Source of the DNA: Lachnospira sp.
Lineage (GTDB): Bacteria > Bacillota > Clostridia > Lachnospirales > Lachnospiraceae
Assembly: GCA_015057605.1 (NCBI GenBank)
Contig: SVDX01000012.1
Coordinates: forward strand, 1-64,000
Length of the DNA: 64,000 nucleotides
Direction: 5' to 3'
Position 1 is the first letter of the stretch. The number at the start of each line of letters is the position of its first letter. A program made the position numbers and the translations under genes. This document shows, piece after piece, positions 9,059 through 18,483 of the stretch. The notes below the pieces were generated by a model. The model searched no databases. It saw only the letters and a program-made list of their open reading frames with translations, and was not told where the DNA came from.

Positions 9059-9897
9059 GACTCCCTCCCATTAACATCTGAATATACTTTTTTCAAATCA
9101 CATTCTATAGGAGATGCCGACAATAATCCATACTGTGATGCAAGCTTTAAAAGCTCTGTCGGATTCTTATCATCCATTGTCACAAGTATTCTATTGCCAC
9201 TAACCTCAAGAATATCACTCACATTAAGCTTGCTTTTCATATTATTAACGCCATCTTCATCAACAAATTCAAATGCATATACCAAGCTATACTTGTTAAC
9301 TTCTTCCTTAAGGTCAAGCTCTAACTTACCGTCGCTCATGAGAAATACCTTGTCACATATAGTTAACTCATTTAATAAATGTGTCGCCATAATAATTATC
9401 TTACCCTTAGCCTTGGCTTCAGTTATACTTTTGTTAAATGTATCAATAGCCGATTGGTCAAGCGCGTTCGTCGGCTCATCTAAGACATAAATATCTGGAT
9501 TGGCACAAAATGTTAGAATAAGCGCTAGCTTTTGCTTCATACCAAGAGAATACTTTTTAACAGGTTTATGTATATCTTCTGACATTCCCCATTTTGCAAT
9601 CTCTTCGTTATAATCACCTTCTCCAAGATAATATTCCAGATTTTCATAGCCTGTAAGATTATTCCAAAAGCATGGTTGTTCTATTATTCCAAATATATCA
9701 TCTATTCCTGTCTTTTCTATCATACCAGTATATTTAGGATAAAAGCCTGCTATTATATATAAAAGTGTTGACTTACCAACTCCATTATCGCCTACTATTG
9801 CAATAGCATCACCCGATACGCAGGTAAGATCAAGTCCTTTCAATACCTTTTTTTCACCATATTTAAATTCAATTTCATTTAATTTAATCTGTTTCAT
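9055..9897 (-). CDS. ABC transporter ATPase
   Basis: This 280-residue ATPase has Walker A GDNGVGKST (about 36-44), a divergent signature (YSLGMKQKLAL) and Walker B VLDEPTNALD. This is the pattern of ABC-2 exporters of drugs, lantibiotics or other cargo. The start at 9897 follows a GGAGAGG box; a GTG/ATG four codons earlier has none. The C-terminal 80 residues form the extra domain common in this subfamily. It is coupled to the permease by a four-base overlap. A four-hairpin cluster lies just upstream. Confidence 0.85.
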   Translation of the reverse strand: MKQIKLNEIEFKYGEKKVLKGLDLTCVSGDAIAIVGDNGVGKSTLLYIIAGFYPKYTGMIEKTGIDDIFGIIEQPCFWNNLTGYENLEYYLGEGDYNEEIAKWGMSEDIHKPVKKYSLGMKQKLALILTFCANPDIYVLDEPTNALDQSAIDTFNKSITEAKAKGKIIIMATHLLNELTICDKVFLMSDGKLELDLKEEVNKYSLVYAFEFVDEDGVNNMKSKLNVSDILEVSGNRILVTMDDKNPTELLKLASQYGLLSASPIECDLKKVYSDVNGRES

Positions 9898-9913
9898 ATA
9901 CCTCTCCATTCCG

Positions 9914-10065
9914 AATCGTAATGGACTTGCATTAGCAAGTCATACGTGTAGGAATCGCGCAATAGAAATTCACGAAGGTGATTTCTATTGTCGCATCATA
10001 GCTATTTGTGTAAAATTTACACAAATAGCGGCGTGAAAAAACAGCATATCAATGTGTTTTTTCAC
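9914..10065. repeat. Cluster of four consecutive hairpins
   Basis: Four inverted repeats fill the gap between two minus-strand genes. Hairpin 1: 9924-9930 with 9935-9941, extendable outwards with two bulges. Hairpin 2: 9957-9968 with 9982-9994, one bulge, and an inner CAC/GTG pair. Hairpin 3: 10001-10014 with 10016-10029, a perfect 14-bp stem around one base. Hairpin 4: 10033-10043 with 10055-10065, a perfect 11-bp stem. There is no good T run after any of them except the A/T-rich stem of hairpin 4. Function unknown; no open reading frame lies here. Confidence 0.85.
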
Positions 10066-10066
10066 A

Positions 10067-10738
10067 CTATTCCTCTCGATACATTTCAATGCCTTCATCT
10101 GTTGCTTTAATTAAAAAGATAATCTCTTTCTTTTCCGCGTTTTCATTTGTGTTTTTAAGTCGTAATCTTATTATATTATTCTCTTTATCCACTTCGCAAC
10201 TATTGTCGTCAATGGTTTCATAAAATTCTGCCAATTCCCTAATATTAATAAAACCTTTAGTCTCTTCCCAGGTTGCTGTGGTTTTCTTGTTATAGTCAAT
10301 AATTGTTTCTAATTTCAATGGAGATATAAAATAATAATCGTCATCCCATACTGGATCTGAAACATAACAAATTGATTCAGATAAATATATTCTACCTGCA
10401 CTTACCTCTACTTTAAAACAATGCCCATCATAGGCTCTTAAATAGATTTCACTATATGCATCCTTGTAATAAGCCGCTTGCGCAGTACCATTAAATACCA
10501 TTTTATCTATAAAATCTTCAATATCTTTTACGATAATTTCCTGTCCACCAAAACGTGATATTGCTACATTATCATCATAAGAAATGCATTTGTATCTACC
10601 AAGTACCCACGTTGTCTTTCCATCAACACTGGTAATTGATATAGTAGTATCACGATTTGCATATAATTTGAAACTTACTACTCCTAATACTAATAGTACA
10701 GTTAAAATAGCAAGTGGTATCATTACTTTCTTCAACAT
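10067..10738 (-). CDS. Membrane-anchored protein of unknown function
   Basis: This 223-residue protein has an uncleaved-looking N-terminal helix (about 5-26) followed by an extracytoplasmic domain rich in alternating beta and charged residues. There is no lipobox and no recognised motif. Its start follows AAGGAG. It lies 16 bases after the C39-like peptidase gene and so is probably co-transcribed with it. It may assist or inhibit that peptidase, but this is only a guess from position. Confidence 0.55.
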   Translation of the reverse strand: MLKKVMIPLAILTVLLVLGVVSFKLYANRDTTISITSVDGKTTWVLGRYKCISYDDNVAISRFGGQEIIVKDIEDFIDKMVFNGTAQAAYYKDAYSEIYLRAYDGHCFKVEVSAGRIYLSESICYVSDPVWDDDYYFISPLKLETIIDYNKKTTATWEETKGFINIRELAEFYETIDDNSCEVDKENNIIRLRLKNTNENAEKKEIIFLIKATDEGIEMYREE

Positions 10739-10754
10739 AATTCTCCTTTATACT

Positions 10755-11585
10755 CTACTTAACTTTAGTGATTCCAAATTGGTATCTATATATTCCTGTA
10801 TCAATTTCTCTCTCAGGGAAATATGAATATTGCCTTTTGGGATAAGCAATACTATTTGTCCATCCATCATTGACTACGATAAATTTTTCAGTAGCATAAC
10901 CATCTTGCTTCCCCCACCAATATTTCTTTGTGTATTCAACCTCATATTCTACATAGCCAGCTCCTACTGTTGTATGTCCGATCATAGAAAATAATACTGG
11001 TTTATCAGAGTTAACTTCACTTTTTAATGAATCATATATATCATAATAATCATTATTTCCTTTTAAAGAAGATCCATATTTAGTAAACATTTGAGTCAAA
11101 TTAGAATCTAATCTGCTATGCGAAACTCCTCTAATCTGTTTTGATGTAGCATGCCCATAAAACCACATATTATCAATGATTTCACAAAATATTATGTATG
11201 TGCCATTTGGTTTAGCTGTCCTATCTTTTATTGCTGATATATTGTACTTATTACCACAATATTCTAATAATGATGCCGTTGCTACAACTGTACAAGTTCC
11301 ACCAGCTTTTATTCCTGTATCTAGATAATACCAATTATTCCACACATCCTGATTATAATTTTTTGTATCTATGTACTTATCTTTTTCTAATGAAATATCT
11401 ATATCCTTATAATCCGAATACTTATCATAAATATAATTTTCTACTTTCGATAATTCATCCATTATTGATGCACTCGTTCCCATTGCTTTTTTAGGCGCCA
11501 ATTCTTGTCGTCCTATTACCAACAAAACTCCCATTACCATTGTTAACATAGCTGCCATAGCCATGCTTGTTAAAGTCTTTTTCAT
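10755..11585 (-). CDS. Secreted C39-like (papain-fold) cysteine peptidase
   Basis: The start at 11585 has GGAGG seven bases upstream. The 276-residue product begins with a signal peptide (about 1-25). The mature part shows the order expected of a C39/papain-like enzyme: GGTCTVVATASLLEYCG with Cys98 as nucleophile, GHTTVGAGY with His204, and VVNDGW with Asn239/Asp240. Unlike bacteriocin-processing C39 enzymes it is not fused to an ABC transporter. A strong promoter lies 85 bases upstream. Substrate unknown. The fold call is by motif order, so an inactive or transglutaminase-like relative cannot be excluded. Confidence 0.65.
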   Translation of the reverse strand: MKKTLTSMAMAAMLTMVMGVLLVIGRQELAPKKAMGTSASIMDELSKVENYIYDKYSDYKDIDISLEKDKYIDTKNYNQDVWNNWYYLDTGIKAGGTCTVVATASLLEYCGNKYNISAIKDRTAKPNGTYIIFCEIIDNMWFYGHATSKQIRGVSHSRLDSNLTQMFTKYGSSLKGNNDYYDIYDSLKSEVNSDKPVLFSMIGHTTVGAGYVEYEVEYTKKYWWGKQDGYATEKFIVVNDGWTNSIAYPKRQYSYFPEREIDTGIYRYQFGITKVK

Positions 11586-11669
11586 CACATAACCTCCAAA
11601 AATTAATTATATTAACTATCAATTATTTAAATAGTTGTAAATATTAACATTTTATAATGTTATGTGTTT

Positions 11670-11697
11670 ATTATAATATATATATGTATATTGTCAA
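11670..11697 (-). promoter_or_regulatory. Strong promoter of the C39-like peptidase operon
   Basis: On the minus strand a perfect TTGACA (11692-11697), a 16-base A/T spacer and a perfect TATAAT (11670-11675) precede the peptidase gene, leaving an untranslated leader of about 75 bases. Confidence 0.75.
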
Positions 11698-11713
11698 TAT
11701 TTTTCATACAATT

Positions 11714-12709
11714 TTATTCAGAAAAATATTTTATCACATCACTATCACTTTTCACGCTACAATTTTTATAACTTACGCTTCCCTTATATACGGAAAGTTC
11801 TAAATATCTGACACTTTGATCGTTAGTATCAAGTCTGTAAAAATACGTTACTCCGACTACATTTGGCAAATCCTCTATTGCATTTGGTTCTCCAAAACGA
11901 GCCTTGAACGCTTCATATGTAGGGTTGGCTTTTATAAAGCTTAACGCCGCCGCTTCATTTATACTACTGTCTGCATTTTCATAGCGATAAGGTCTCCCTC
12001 CAATATGGCGAACCTCAAAGTCCTCTTCCAGCACAGTATCTGCAGCCACGCAAGTCCCATTATAATCATTTCTAAGCACATACGCCTTTTCAGATTCAAC
12101 TACAAGCTTTGTAATACCAATATCATTCTTATCCTCTGCCTCCCACATGGCAGATATTTTTACATAATAAGTTTCATTATTAAGCTCAACTTCATAGCCA
12201 ACATATATCTCCCAATCGCCACCGCCTCTTGAGCTAAAGCTAGTCTCTTTGACGCTACCCTCAGATAAGCCCTCTGGGTATTCCTTATAGAATTCTTCTA
12301 TATTCTTATCAAGGGTGCTTCCCTGTATGTTCTTAGGAAATATTTTTGCAAATGCTTCTTTATCTTTACTATCCACTAAGGTAAATACCTGTTCAAACAC
12401 CTCATCTCTTACATCTGATTCTCCTACGTGCTCGTTGCGCCATCTATCTACAAAATTTTCATAATGTGTTCTTTCTATACTTAAATTAATACGATAAATT
12501 CCAACACCTATTCCAAACAGAACTGCTGCCGCAATCGGCGCCCAAAGTATAATACTCGCAATCGTATATCCCACTTTTCCTTTTTTATTGTTTGTTTTTT
12601 TCATACGTCTTTTAGACACCAAAAGGAGAATAAATGCAATAAACTCAACTACTGCAAATATTCCCGCCATAATAAGTATCATAATAAAAAACATTGAAAC
12701 GAAACCCAT
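11714..12709 (-). CDS. Membrane protein with DUF5104-like extracytoplasmic domain
   Basis: This 331-residue protein has two N-terminal membrane helices (about 7-31 and 48-72) with a KKRR-rich cytoplasmic loop between them. A soluble domain follows that contains the DKEAFAKIFPKNI stretch seen in DUF5104 proteins, and then a second beta-rich part. The start has AGGAGG upstream. It follows the YdcF-like gene by 32 bases and is the last gene before the peptidase promoter. Function unknown. Confidence 0.55.
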   Translation of the reverse strand: MGFVSMFFIMILIMAGIFAVVEFIAFILLLVSKRRMKKTNNKKGKVGYTIASIILWAPIAAAVLFGIGVGIYRINLSIERTHYENFVDRWRNEHVGESDVRDEVFEQVFTLVDSKDKEAFAKIFPKNIQGSTLDKNIEEFYKEYPEGLSEGSVKETSFSSRGGGDWEIYVGYEVELNNETYYVKISAMWEAEDKNDIGITKLVVESEKAYVLRNDYNGTCVAADTVLEEDFEVRHIGGRPYRYENADSSINEAAALSFIKANPTYEAFKARFGEPNAIEDLPNVVGVTYFYRLDTNDQSVRYLELSVYKGSVSYKNCSVKSDSDVIKYFSE

Positions 12710-12741
12710 TTTCGCCCTCCTCTCAATAATTAAATCTAAAT

Positions 12742-13431
12742 TTAATTATTAGTAACATCGCCATTTCCTCTAATATCTATCGCATCTCCAAGATATGTAG
12801 GCTTTGGTTTAAATATACATTTTACAAAGTCTTTATTACGTGCAAGAACCTCTCTTGTGTCCCTATTTGCCTGTCCCACATAATCATCTCCGGCTGCTGC
12901 CACGCCATAAGCTTCTACTCCAAGCTTATCTGCAATATACAATGCTCTGTAAAGGTGATAAGCCTGTGTAACAATTATAATTTTGTCAGCGCCAAATATT
13001 TCCTTTGCTCTATAAATACTTTCATAGGTAGAAAAGCCTGCATGGTCCATAAATATATCTTCTGATACAATATTTTTATCTATTGCATAGTTTTTCATTG
13101 TACCTACTTCGTCATAATCAATCTGACCATGATCTCCACTCATAAGTAGCTTAGGAGCTGCATTTACATTATACAACTCAATACCTTTTTCAAGTCTGTC
13201 CTGTAGCATAGGACTTGGTACTCCGTCGCTATAAACGGAGCACCCAAGTACTAAAATACAATCTATATCTTCTTTTTCTTTCGCTTCTTCAACGCTTATT
13301 ATATTATCTTTTACCTTATGTTTTACATGTGCATTTATTAAAAATACTATTGCAATTGCTGACACAATCAATATTGCTGTGGCAATAACGCTTATTTTTA
13401 ATAGCTGCAATATCTTCTTAATCCTTGTCAT
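12742..13431 (-). CDS. YdcF/SanA-family (DUF218) envelope protein
   Basis: This 229-residue protein has one N-terminal membrane helix (about 12-33) and an extracytoplasmic DUF218 domain. Family marks are the DCILVLGCSVYSDG strand, LMSGDHG, the YDEVGTMKNYA segment and the IIVTQAYHLYRALYIA strand-helix. SanA and YdcF relatives affect envelope permeability or vancomycin tolerance in other bacteria, but the biochemical activity is unclear. Start after AGAAGG. It sits downstream of the FtsX-type permease. Confidence 0.85.
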   Translation of the reverse strand: MTRIKKILQLLKISVIATAILIVSAIAIVFLINAHVKHKVKDNIISVEEAKEKEDIDCILVLGCSVYSDGVPSPMLQDRLEKGIELYNVNAAPKLLMSGDHGQIDYDEVGTMKNYAIDKNIVSEDIFMDHAGFSTYESIYRAKEIFGADKIIIVTQAYHLYRALYIADKLGVEAYGVAAAGDDYVGQANRDTREVLARNKDFVKCIFKPKPTYLGDAIDIRGNGDVTNN

Positions 13432-13471
13432 AAATATACCTTCTTATTTGTCAGATATAATAATTATAACA

Positions 13472-16015
13472 TTAAATATTTTCATTTTTCAATGCTTCAA
13501 TAGGATTATCTTTTTTTATTTTGCTCATCGAATATAACATAGTCATAAATACAACTAAAAATACGCTTGCAGTTGCTATTAACATTGCACTTATCGGTAA
13601 TTTATACGCCATTTCCACTCCATGCATTATTGATAAGTGTATTGCATATGATATAAGCACGGACACTGGAATTCCTAATATAAGCGACTTTGCACCATAT
13701 AAAATGCATTCAAAATTCATCATTCTATTGAAAGCTTTATTGTCCATACCTATAGATTTTAACATTGCAAATTCACGTCTTCTAAGACTTATATTGGTTG
13801 AAATTGTGTTAAATACATTTGCTGCTGCAATAAGTGAAATTAATGTTATAAAGCCATACGAAAATACATTTAGTATTGTCAAAAGGTTTCTATCACTTTC
13901 AGCCTGAGCCGCATAATCATATAGATTACTTGAGCTTAATGAAAGCTCCTTTAAAATATTCTTTACGCTTGTAAAGCTTTCATTGTGATTATCCGACTTC
14001 ATCAGATAATATATTCCTGAGCTATCCTCAGTTTCTGGCATAACTACATCCATAAAGCTTGCAGGATATAAATATGATACTGCATACACATCCATAAAAT
14101 ACGGATGGTCATATAATATTTTGCCACCTTTTATTGTAATCTTTTCATCAGTTGAATATAACTCTATACTTGTTTCTACATTATCATTCTTAAAGCTGTT
14201 AATTGTTATATATTTTTCCTTCTCAGAATCAAACTCCACCGTTCCGTCGCATATAACTGCCACCGGATTTTCCTTATTCATATATACTGCTTTGTTAAGA
14301 TTATAATCCTTAAGCATACTTTCATAAGCAGCATCATCAATAAAATACACCGCAACCATTAATGGATTACCTTCAAGTACTCTGATTGCATCATCTGTCA
14401 AATACTCTTTTTTAGTATCCGAAGTGTATATGTTATATTGAACATAGCAGGCCTCTGTTATATTTTTTGCGCCCTTTATCTTTTTAAGTAGCTCATCTTT
14501 TCCTACATTTTTTAACTGTACTTTGTTAGCGATAAATTCCAAATCATAATCGCTTGTCTCAAAGGCTACATTTGCTGCATCAGTAATATAGCTTGTAAAT
14601 GCTGATGTTGTAACGAATAGCACAATACTCATAAAAAGACTTACAACTGTAGTAGTGTATTTTTTCTTATTTCTCTTATAGTATTTAGTTGCAAGCACTC
14701 CAGGTAAGCCAAATAGCTTTGCTGTAAGCTTTGATACCTTAACATTTTTATTTCTTATTTTAATATCGTTATTTTGGCGAATTGCCTCAATTGCAGTTAC
14801 CTTAGTTGCTCTCTTTGATGGAAGCCATGCTGAAATCATTACCGTAACAAGTGCCACTACAACTGCTACCACTATTGAAAACCACGATACGCTAAGCTCC
14901 ATATCTACTGGAAAACCAAGGCTTCTAAATTTAGGTCCAATAATCATAAGCGTTACGCCAATTCCACCAATTCCAGAGAGGATACCCAATGGAATTCCCA
15001 CCACACTTACCGAAAGTGCCTCGAAAAATACCATTTTTCTAACCTGTTTTTTAGTCGCACCTACCGAAGAAAGTAGTCCGAACTGCTTTGTTCGCTCTGA
15101 CACCGATATTGAAAATGCATTATAAATAAGTGCCACTGAACCAAACATTATTAAACCGATTATAATTGCCGAAAGACCGCCAACCATATTATAAAAGCTG
15201 TCATATCTAGATACGCCAAGTGCCATTAAAAGAGTTGAGTTAGTACCTCCTTTTAAGCCATTGTCCTTCATAAAATCATAAATATCTTTTGCATTTTTGA
15301 GGCTAAAATATATATCATAGCTTGCATCATCCTTCATAGCTCCATTAGACACGGTAATAGCTGTATAACCCGGAGCATTGTATGGTTCGAATTCTGCTCT
15401 TTCATAATAACCTACTATGGTATATGTTTTTTGGCCATCTACCACAAACTCTTCTGCTGCCTTAACAGGTGTTTCACTTTCCTCATCCTCATAATATAAT
15501 GAATTACTCTGTGTTAATTTTTCTCCATCCCTAAATCTTTTACCGACTTCAAGCTTTAATACATCGCCAACCTTATAATACACGCCACCGTTGTATCTTA
15601 AATGCTCAGGTAAAAGTATTTCGCTATCATTAGTTGGATAGCTTCCTTCTGTAATGTGAATTGGAAGAACATTATTAGCATTTTTTCCTGCTGCCATTAC
15701 ATAAATGTATGGCTTAAATTTATTATCAATATTTTCATCCAATGCATAACCGATTTCTTCTAAATATACAACAGACTCTACTTCGTCATCATTTTTTACC
15801 TTTTCATATACTGACTTATTCACGCTCAAAGCAGAACCTTGCCAGTCTCCATTTGTATATCTTGCCACATTTATAAGATAGTTTAAGAAACTGCTTGCAA
15901 TCGTTGTAACCGCACATATCATCGCTGCAGATAATATTACGCCAATGATTGTAACAACTGTTCTTACTTTATTTTCCTTTAGAGTATTTAGTGTTACCTT
16001 ATTGAAAATGTTCAT
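13472..16015 (-). CDS. FtsX-like ABC transporter permease (two-half)
   Basis: This 847-residue permease has two homologous halves. Each has an N-terminal helix, a large extracytoplasmic domain, then three helices with the FtsX pattern (GLLSSVGATKKQVRKMV in the first half, AMLKSIGMDNKAFNRM in the second). It overlaps the ATPase stop codon (TAATG), with GAGGTGA upstream. Together with the ATPase, kinase and response regulator it forms a Bce/Vra-like detoxification module, which in other Firmicutes senses and removes peptide antibiotics acting at the cell surface. The actual substrate is not predictable. Confidence 0.85.
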   Translation of the reverse strand: MNIFNKVTLNTLKENKVRTVVTIIGVILSAAMICAVTTIASSFLNYLINVARYTNGDWQGSALSVNKSVYEKVKNDDEVESVVYLEEIGYALDENIDNKFKPYIYVMAAGKNANNVLPIHITEGSYPTNDSEILLPEHLRYNGGVYYKVGDVLKLEVGKRFRDGEKLTQSNSLYYEDEESETPVKAAEEFVVDGQKTYTIVGYYERAEFEPYNAPGYTAITVSNGAMKDDASYDIYFSLKNAKDIYDFMKDNGLKGGTNSTLLMALGVSRYDSFYNMVGGLSAIIIGLIMFGSVALIYNAFSISVSERTKQFGLLSSVGATKKQVRKMVFFEALSVSVVGIPLGILSGIGGIGVTLMIIGPKFRSLGFPVDMELSVSWFSIVVAVVVALVTVMISAWLPSKRATKVTAIEAIRQNNDIKIRNKNVKVSKLTAKLFGLPGVLATKYYKRNKKKYTTTVVSLFMSIVLFVTTSAFTSYITDAANVAFETSDYDLEFIANKVQLKNVGKDELLKKIKGAKNITEACYVQYNIYTSDTKKEYLTDDAIRVLEGNPLMVAVYFIDDAAYESMLKDYNLNKAVYMNKENPVAVICDGTVEFDSEKEKYITINSFKNDNVETSIELYSTDEKITIKGGKILYDHPYFMDVYAVSYLYPASFMDVVMPETEDSSGIYYLMKSDNHNESFTSVKNILKELSLSSSNLYDYAAQAESDRNLLTILNVFSYGFITLISLIAAANVFNTISTNISLRRREFAMLKSIGMDNKAFNRMMNFECILYGAKSLILGIPVSVLISYAIHLSIMHGVEMAYKLPISAMLIATASVFLVVFMTMLYSMSKIKKDNPIEALKNENI

Positions 16016-16695
16016 TAACGTATCACCTCATCTCTTACAATTTTGCCATCTTCAACAGCTATAATTCTGTCAGCCTGTAATGCGATGTCTTCATCATGAG
16101 TGATTACTATTACTGTCTGATTATATTTTTTGTTAGACATTTTTAACAACTCTACGATTTCCTGACTGTTTTTGCTATCTAAGTTACCAGTTGGCTCATC
16201 GGCCAAAACTACCGCAGGAGTATTCATAAGAGCACGTCCTATTGATACTCTTTGTTGCTGTCCGCCAGAAAGCTGATTTGGCAAATGCTTTTGTCTCCCT
16301 TCTAATTTTAAAATCTCTATAAGCTCGTTTAAATATTCTTCATTAACCTTCTGATTATCCATGAGTACAGGAAGTGTAATATTTTCCACTACATTTAAAA
16401 CAGGTATGAGATTATAAAATTGATATATAAGACCTACATGTCTTCTTCTAAATATCGCAAGCTGCTCATCATTTTGTGCATATACATCATTATCATTCAT
16501 ATACACCTTTCCGCTTGTAGGCTTGTCTACTCCGCCTAAAATATGTAAAAGTGTTGATTTACCTGAACCCGATGGACCAATAATCGCTACGAATTCGCCC
16601 TTCTTTACGGAAAAAGATACATTGTCAAGGGCTTTTACCTGATTTTCTCCATTTCCATATGTCTTACATAAATTTTCAACTCTTAAAATTTCCAT
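16015..16695 (-). CDS. LolD/MacB-type ABC transporter ATPase
   Basis: This 226-residue ATPase carries Walker [10 protein letters not shown] (about 40-48), signature LSGGQQQR, Walker [14 protein letters not shown] and the switch His in ITHDED. It is of the LolD/MacB/BceA group that pairs with FtsX-like permeases. Start after AAGGAGG. It is coupled to the permease gene and preceded by an 80-base gap with a candidate regulator-controlled promoter. Confidence 0.95.
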   Translation of the reverse strand: MEILRVENLCKTYGNGENQVKALDNVSFSVKKGEFVAIIGPSGSGKSTLLHILGGVDKPTSGKVYMNDNDVYAQNDEQLAIFRRRHVGLIYQFYNLIPVLNVVENITLPVLMDNQKVNEEYLNELIEILKLEGRQKHLPNQLSGGQQQRVSIGRALMNTPAVVLADEPTGNLDSKNSQEIVELLKMSNKKYNQTVIVITHDEDIALQADRIIAVEDGKIVRDEVIR

Positions 16696-16724
16696 TTTGT
16701 TGCCTCCTTAATGTTTATAGGCAA

Positions 16725-16756
16725 ATTATAGTATTTATAAATGACTTTTACGTGAC
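16725..16756 (-). promoter_or_regulatory. Candidate response-regulator operator and promoter for the ABC genes
   Basis: A perfect TATAAT lies at 16725-16730 (minus), but the position of the -35 box has poor sequence. Instead two direct GTCA half-sites on the minus strand (16742-16745 and 16753-16756) are 11 bases apart, about one helical turn. This is typical of OmpR-family regulator sites. A further TGAC-like half-site is at 16774-16779. This fits an activator-dependent promoter controlled by the adjacent regulator. Inferred from pattern only. Confidence 0.45.
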
Positions 16757-16774
16757 TTTATTATTACAAAAACG

Positions 16775-17785
16775 TCACTTTTGCTCATCCATTATCGGAT
16801 ACATACGGATTACAAATCTCGCTCCACCTTCTTTTTCATTATCCGCCTTTATTGTACCGTTTTGTGCAGTAATAATCATTCTTGCAAGCGAAAGGCCAAT
16901 GCCAAAGCTTGTGTTATTCGAATCGCTTCCTTTATAAAATCTTTCAAAAATGTGCGGAAGGTCTTCCTTTTTAATGCCACTTCCACTGTCTTTTATAACA
17001 ATTTCAGTAAATATCGGATTATTGGAAGCCTCTATTGTTAAGGTTCCATTTTGCGGAGTATGCTCCATACAATTTTTAATTATATTTGTAATAGCCTCGC
17101 TTGTCCAATTAACATCACCAACAAACTGACCACTAATATTTGTTACAAGCCTTTGCTCCTTTAATTCCATAGAAACCTCAAGTGGTTCTACTGCCCTGTT
17201 TATAAGCTCTCTTAATGAAAGCTCTTCTTTTTTAAACTTTATCATTCCTGCATCAAGTCGTGATATTTTTAATAAGGTTGTTATCATCCACTCAATTCTT
17301 GAAAGCATTTCATATAACTCTCTTGTAAGCTTAACCTTCCTTTCAACACTTATATTTTCTTCACTAAGCATTGAAACAAGAATATTTATGGAGGTAAGTG
17401 GTGTTTTTATCTGATGGGATATGTCTGCAATAGAATTCGCCAAATATATTTTATCCTCCTCAAGTAGCTTTTGCTGTTTTTTAAGGCGTATTGTCATCTT
17501 ATATATTTCGCTTTGAAGAACACCCAATTCGCCCTCCTTGCAATCGTCAAAATATATATCTTCTTTTCCGTGCAAAAGGTTATTAATATCCTTAGAAAGC
17601 TCACCAATTCGCTTATACATTTTACTCATTGAATAGATATAAATTATAACGCAACACGCCCACAAGCCCAAGCTTACTAAAACAAGCTTAGGCTCTATAA
17701 AATATGCAGTCGCAACAAAAACAATGCCACACACAATATATACAATAAATGTTTTTATAACTTCCGGATTTCTAAATATTTTCAT
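16775..17785 (-). CDS. Intramembrane-sensing histidine kinase (BceS-like)
   Basis: I use the ATG at 17785; the longer frame begins with a TTG just inside the regulator gene. The 336-residue kinase has two membrane helices (about 11-30 and 34-52) with only a few residues between them. It therefore lacks an extracellular sensor, as in BceS-type kinases that sense through their ABC transporter. The H-box is DISHQIKTPL (His124). HATPase_c motifs follow (NIIKNCMEH, DSGSGI, FERFYKG, GIGLSLAR). It lies directly after the response regulator and before the ABC genes. Confidence 0.9.
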   Translation of the reverse strand: MKIFRNPEVIKTFIVYIVCGIVFVATAYFIEPKLVLVSLGLWACCVIIYIYSMSKMYKRIGELSKDINNLLHGKEDIYFDDCKEGELGVLQSEIYKMTIRLKKQQKLLEEDKIYLANSIADISHQIKTPLTSINILVSMLSEENISVERKVKLTRELYEMLSRIEWMITTLLKISRLDAGMIKFKKEELSLRELINRAVEPLEVSMELKEQRLVTNISGQFVGDVNWTSEAITNIIKNCMEHTPQNGTLTIEASNNPIFTEIVIKDSGSGIKKEDLPHIFERFYKGSDSNNTSFGIGLSLARMIITAQNGTIKADNEKEGGARFVIRMYPIMDEQK

Positions 17786-17786
17786 A

Positions 17787-18455
17787 CTAATCAACCTTAT
17801 ACCCCAGTCCTCTAATTGTTTTTATAATCATTGGATTCTGTGGATCATCCTCAATCTTTTCTCTTAATCGCTTAATATATACAGTAAGCGTATTATCATT
17901 AACAAATTCACCTGCTATATCCCATATACATTCTAATAGCTTCGTTCTTGAAAGCACAATACCTCTGTTGTTAATAAATACCATTAAAAGCTTATATTCT
18001 AAGGCAGATAAAAACACGTCTTTGCCTCCTTTATATACATTTCCTTTAATCGTATCTACACTTACATCTCCTAATTTAATAACACTTCCAATATTACCCG
18101 TAAGCCTTAACACATTTTTAATTCTGCTTACAAGCTCTCTTGGTCTAAAAGGCTTTGGAATATAATCATCTGCGCCAACATCAAAACCTGCAACCGTACT
18201 ATATTCATCTCCCGAAGCAGTAAGAAATATTACAGGCATATGATAATCTGCTTTAATAGCCGAACACAATGAAAATCCATTACCATCTGCTAACGATACA
18301 TCTAAAAGCGCTAAATCAAATTGTTCCTTCTCTAACACATCAAGAGCCATACTTTGTCCTGACACGGCCACCACATTAAAGCCCTCCGATTTCAAAAATT
18401 CTGTAAGGCTTTTTACTATTCCGTTATCATCTTCAACTAATAAAATCTTATTCAT
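17787..18455 (-). CDS. OmpR-family response regulator (BceR-like)
   Basis: This 222-residue regulator has a receiver domain (acidic Asp9/Asp10, phospho-acceptor Asp52 in LLDVSL, Lys in IPKPF) and a winged-helix DNA-binding domain ending in IRGLGYKVD. It is the first gene of the RR-HK-ATPase-permease run. Start after GAGGAAA. The target is probably the direct-repeat site before the ATPase gene. Two hairpins lie in its upstream region. Confidence 0.95.
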   Translation of the reverse strand: MNKILLVEDDNGIVKSLTEFLKSEGFNVVAVSGQSMALDVLEKEQFDLALLDVSLADGNGFSLCSAIKADYHMPVIFLTASGDEYSTVAGFDVGADDYIPKPFRPRELVSRIKNVLRLTGNIGSVIKLGDVSVDTIKGNVYKGGKDVFLSALEYKLLMVFINNRGIVLSRTKLLECIWDIAGEFVNDNTLTVYIKRLREKIEDDPQNPMIIKTIRGLGYKVD

Positions 18456-18483
18456 ATAATTATTTCCTCATAATTAAAATAAA

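Noticed and set aside
12742..13431. Vancomycin resistance protein (SanA/VanZ)
   Set aside because: Sequence matches the broad DUF218 family; there are no van genes near, so a resistance call is not supported.
16725..16756. Canonical BceR-type binding site
   Set aside because: The half-sites are direct repeats, not the inverted TGACA/TGTCA type I recall for BceR, so I only call it a generic OmpR-family candidate.
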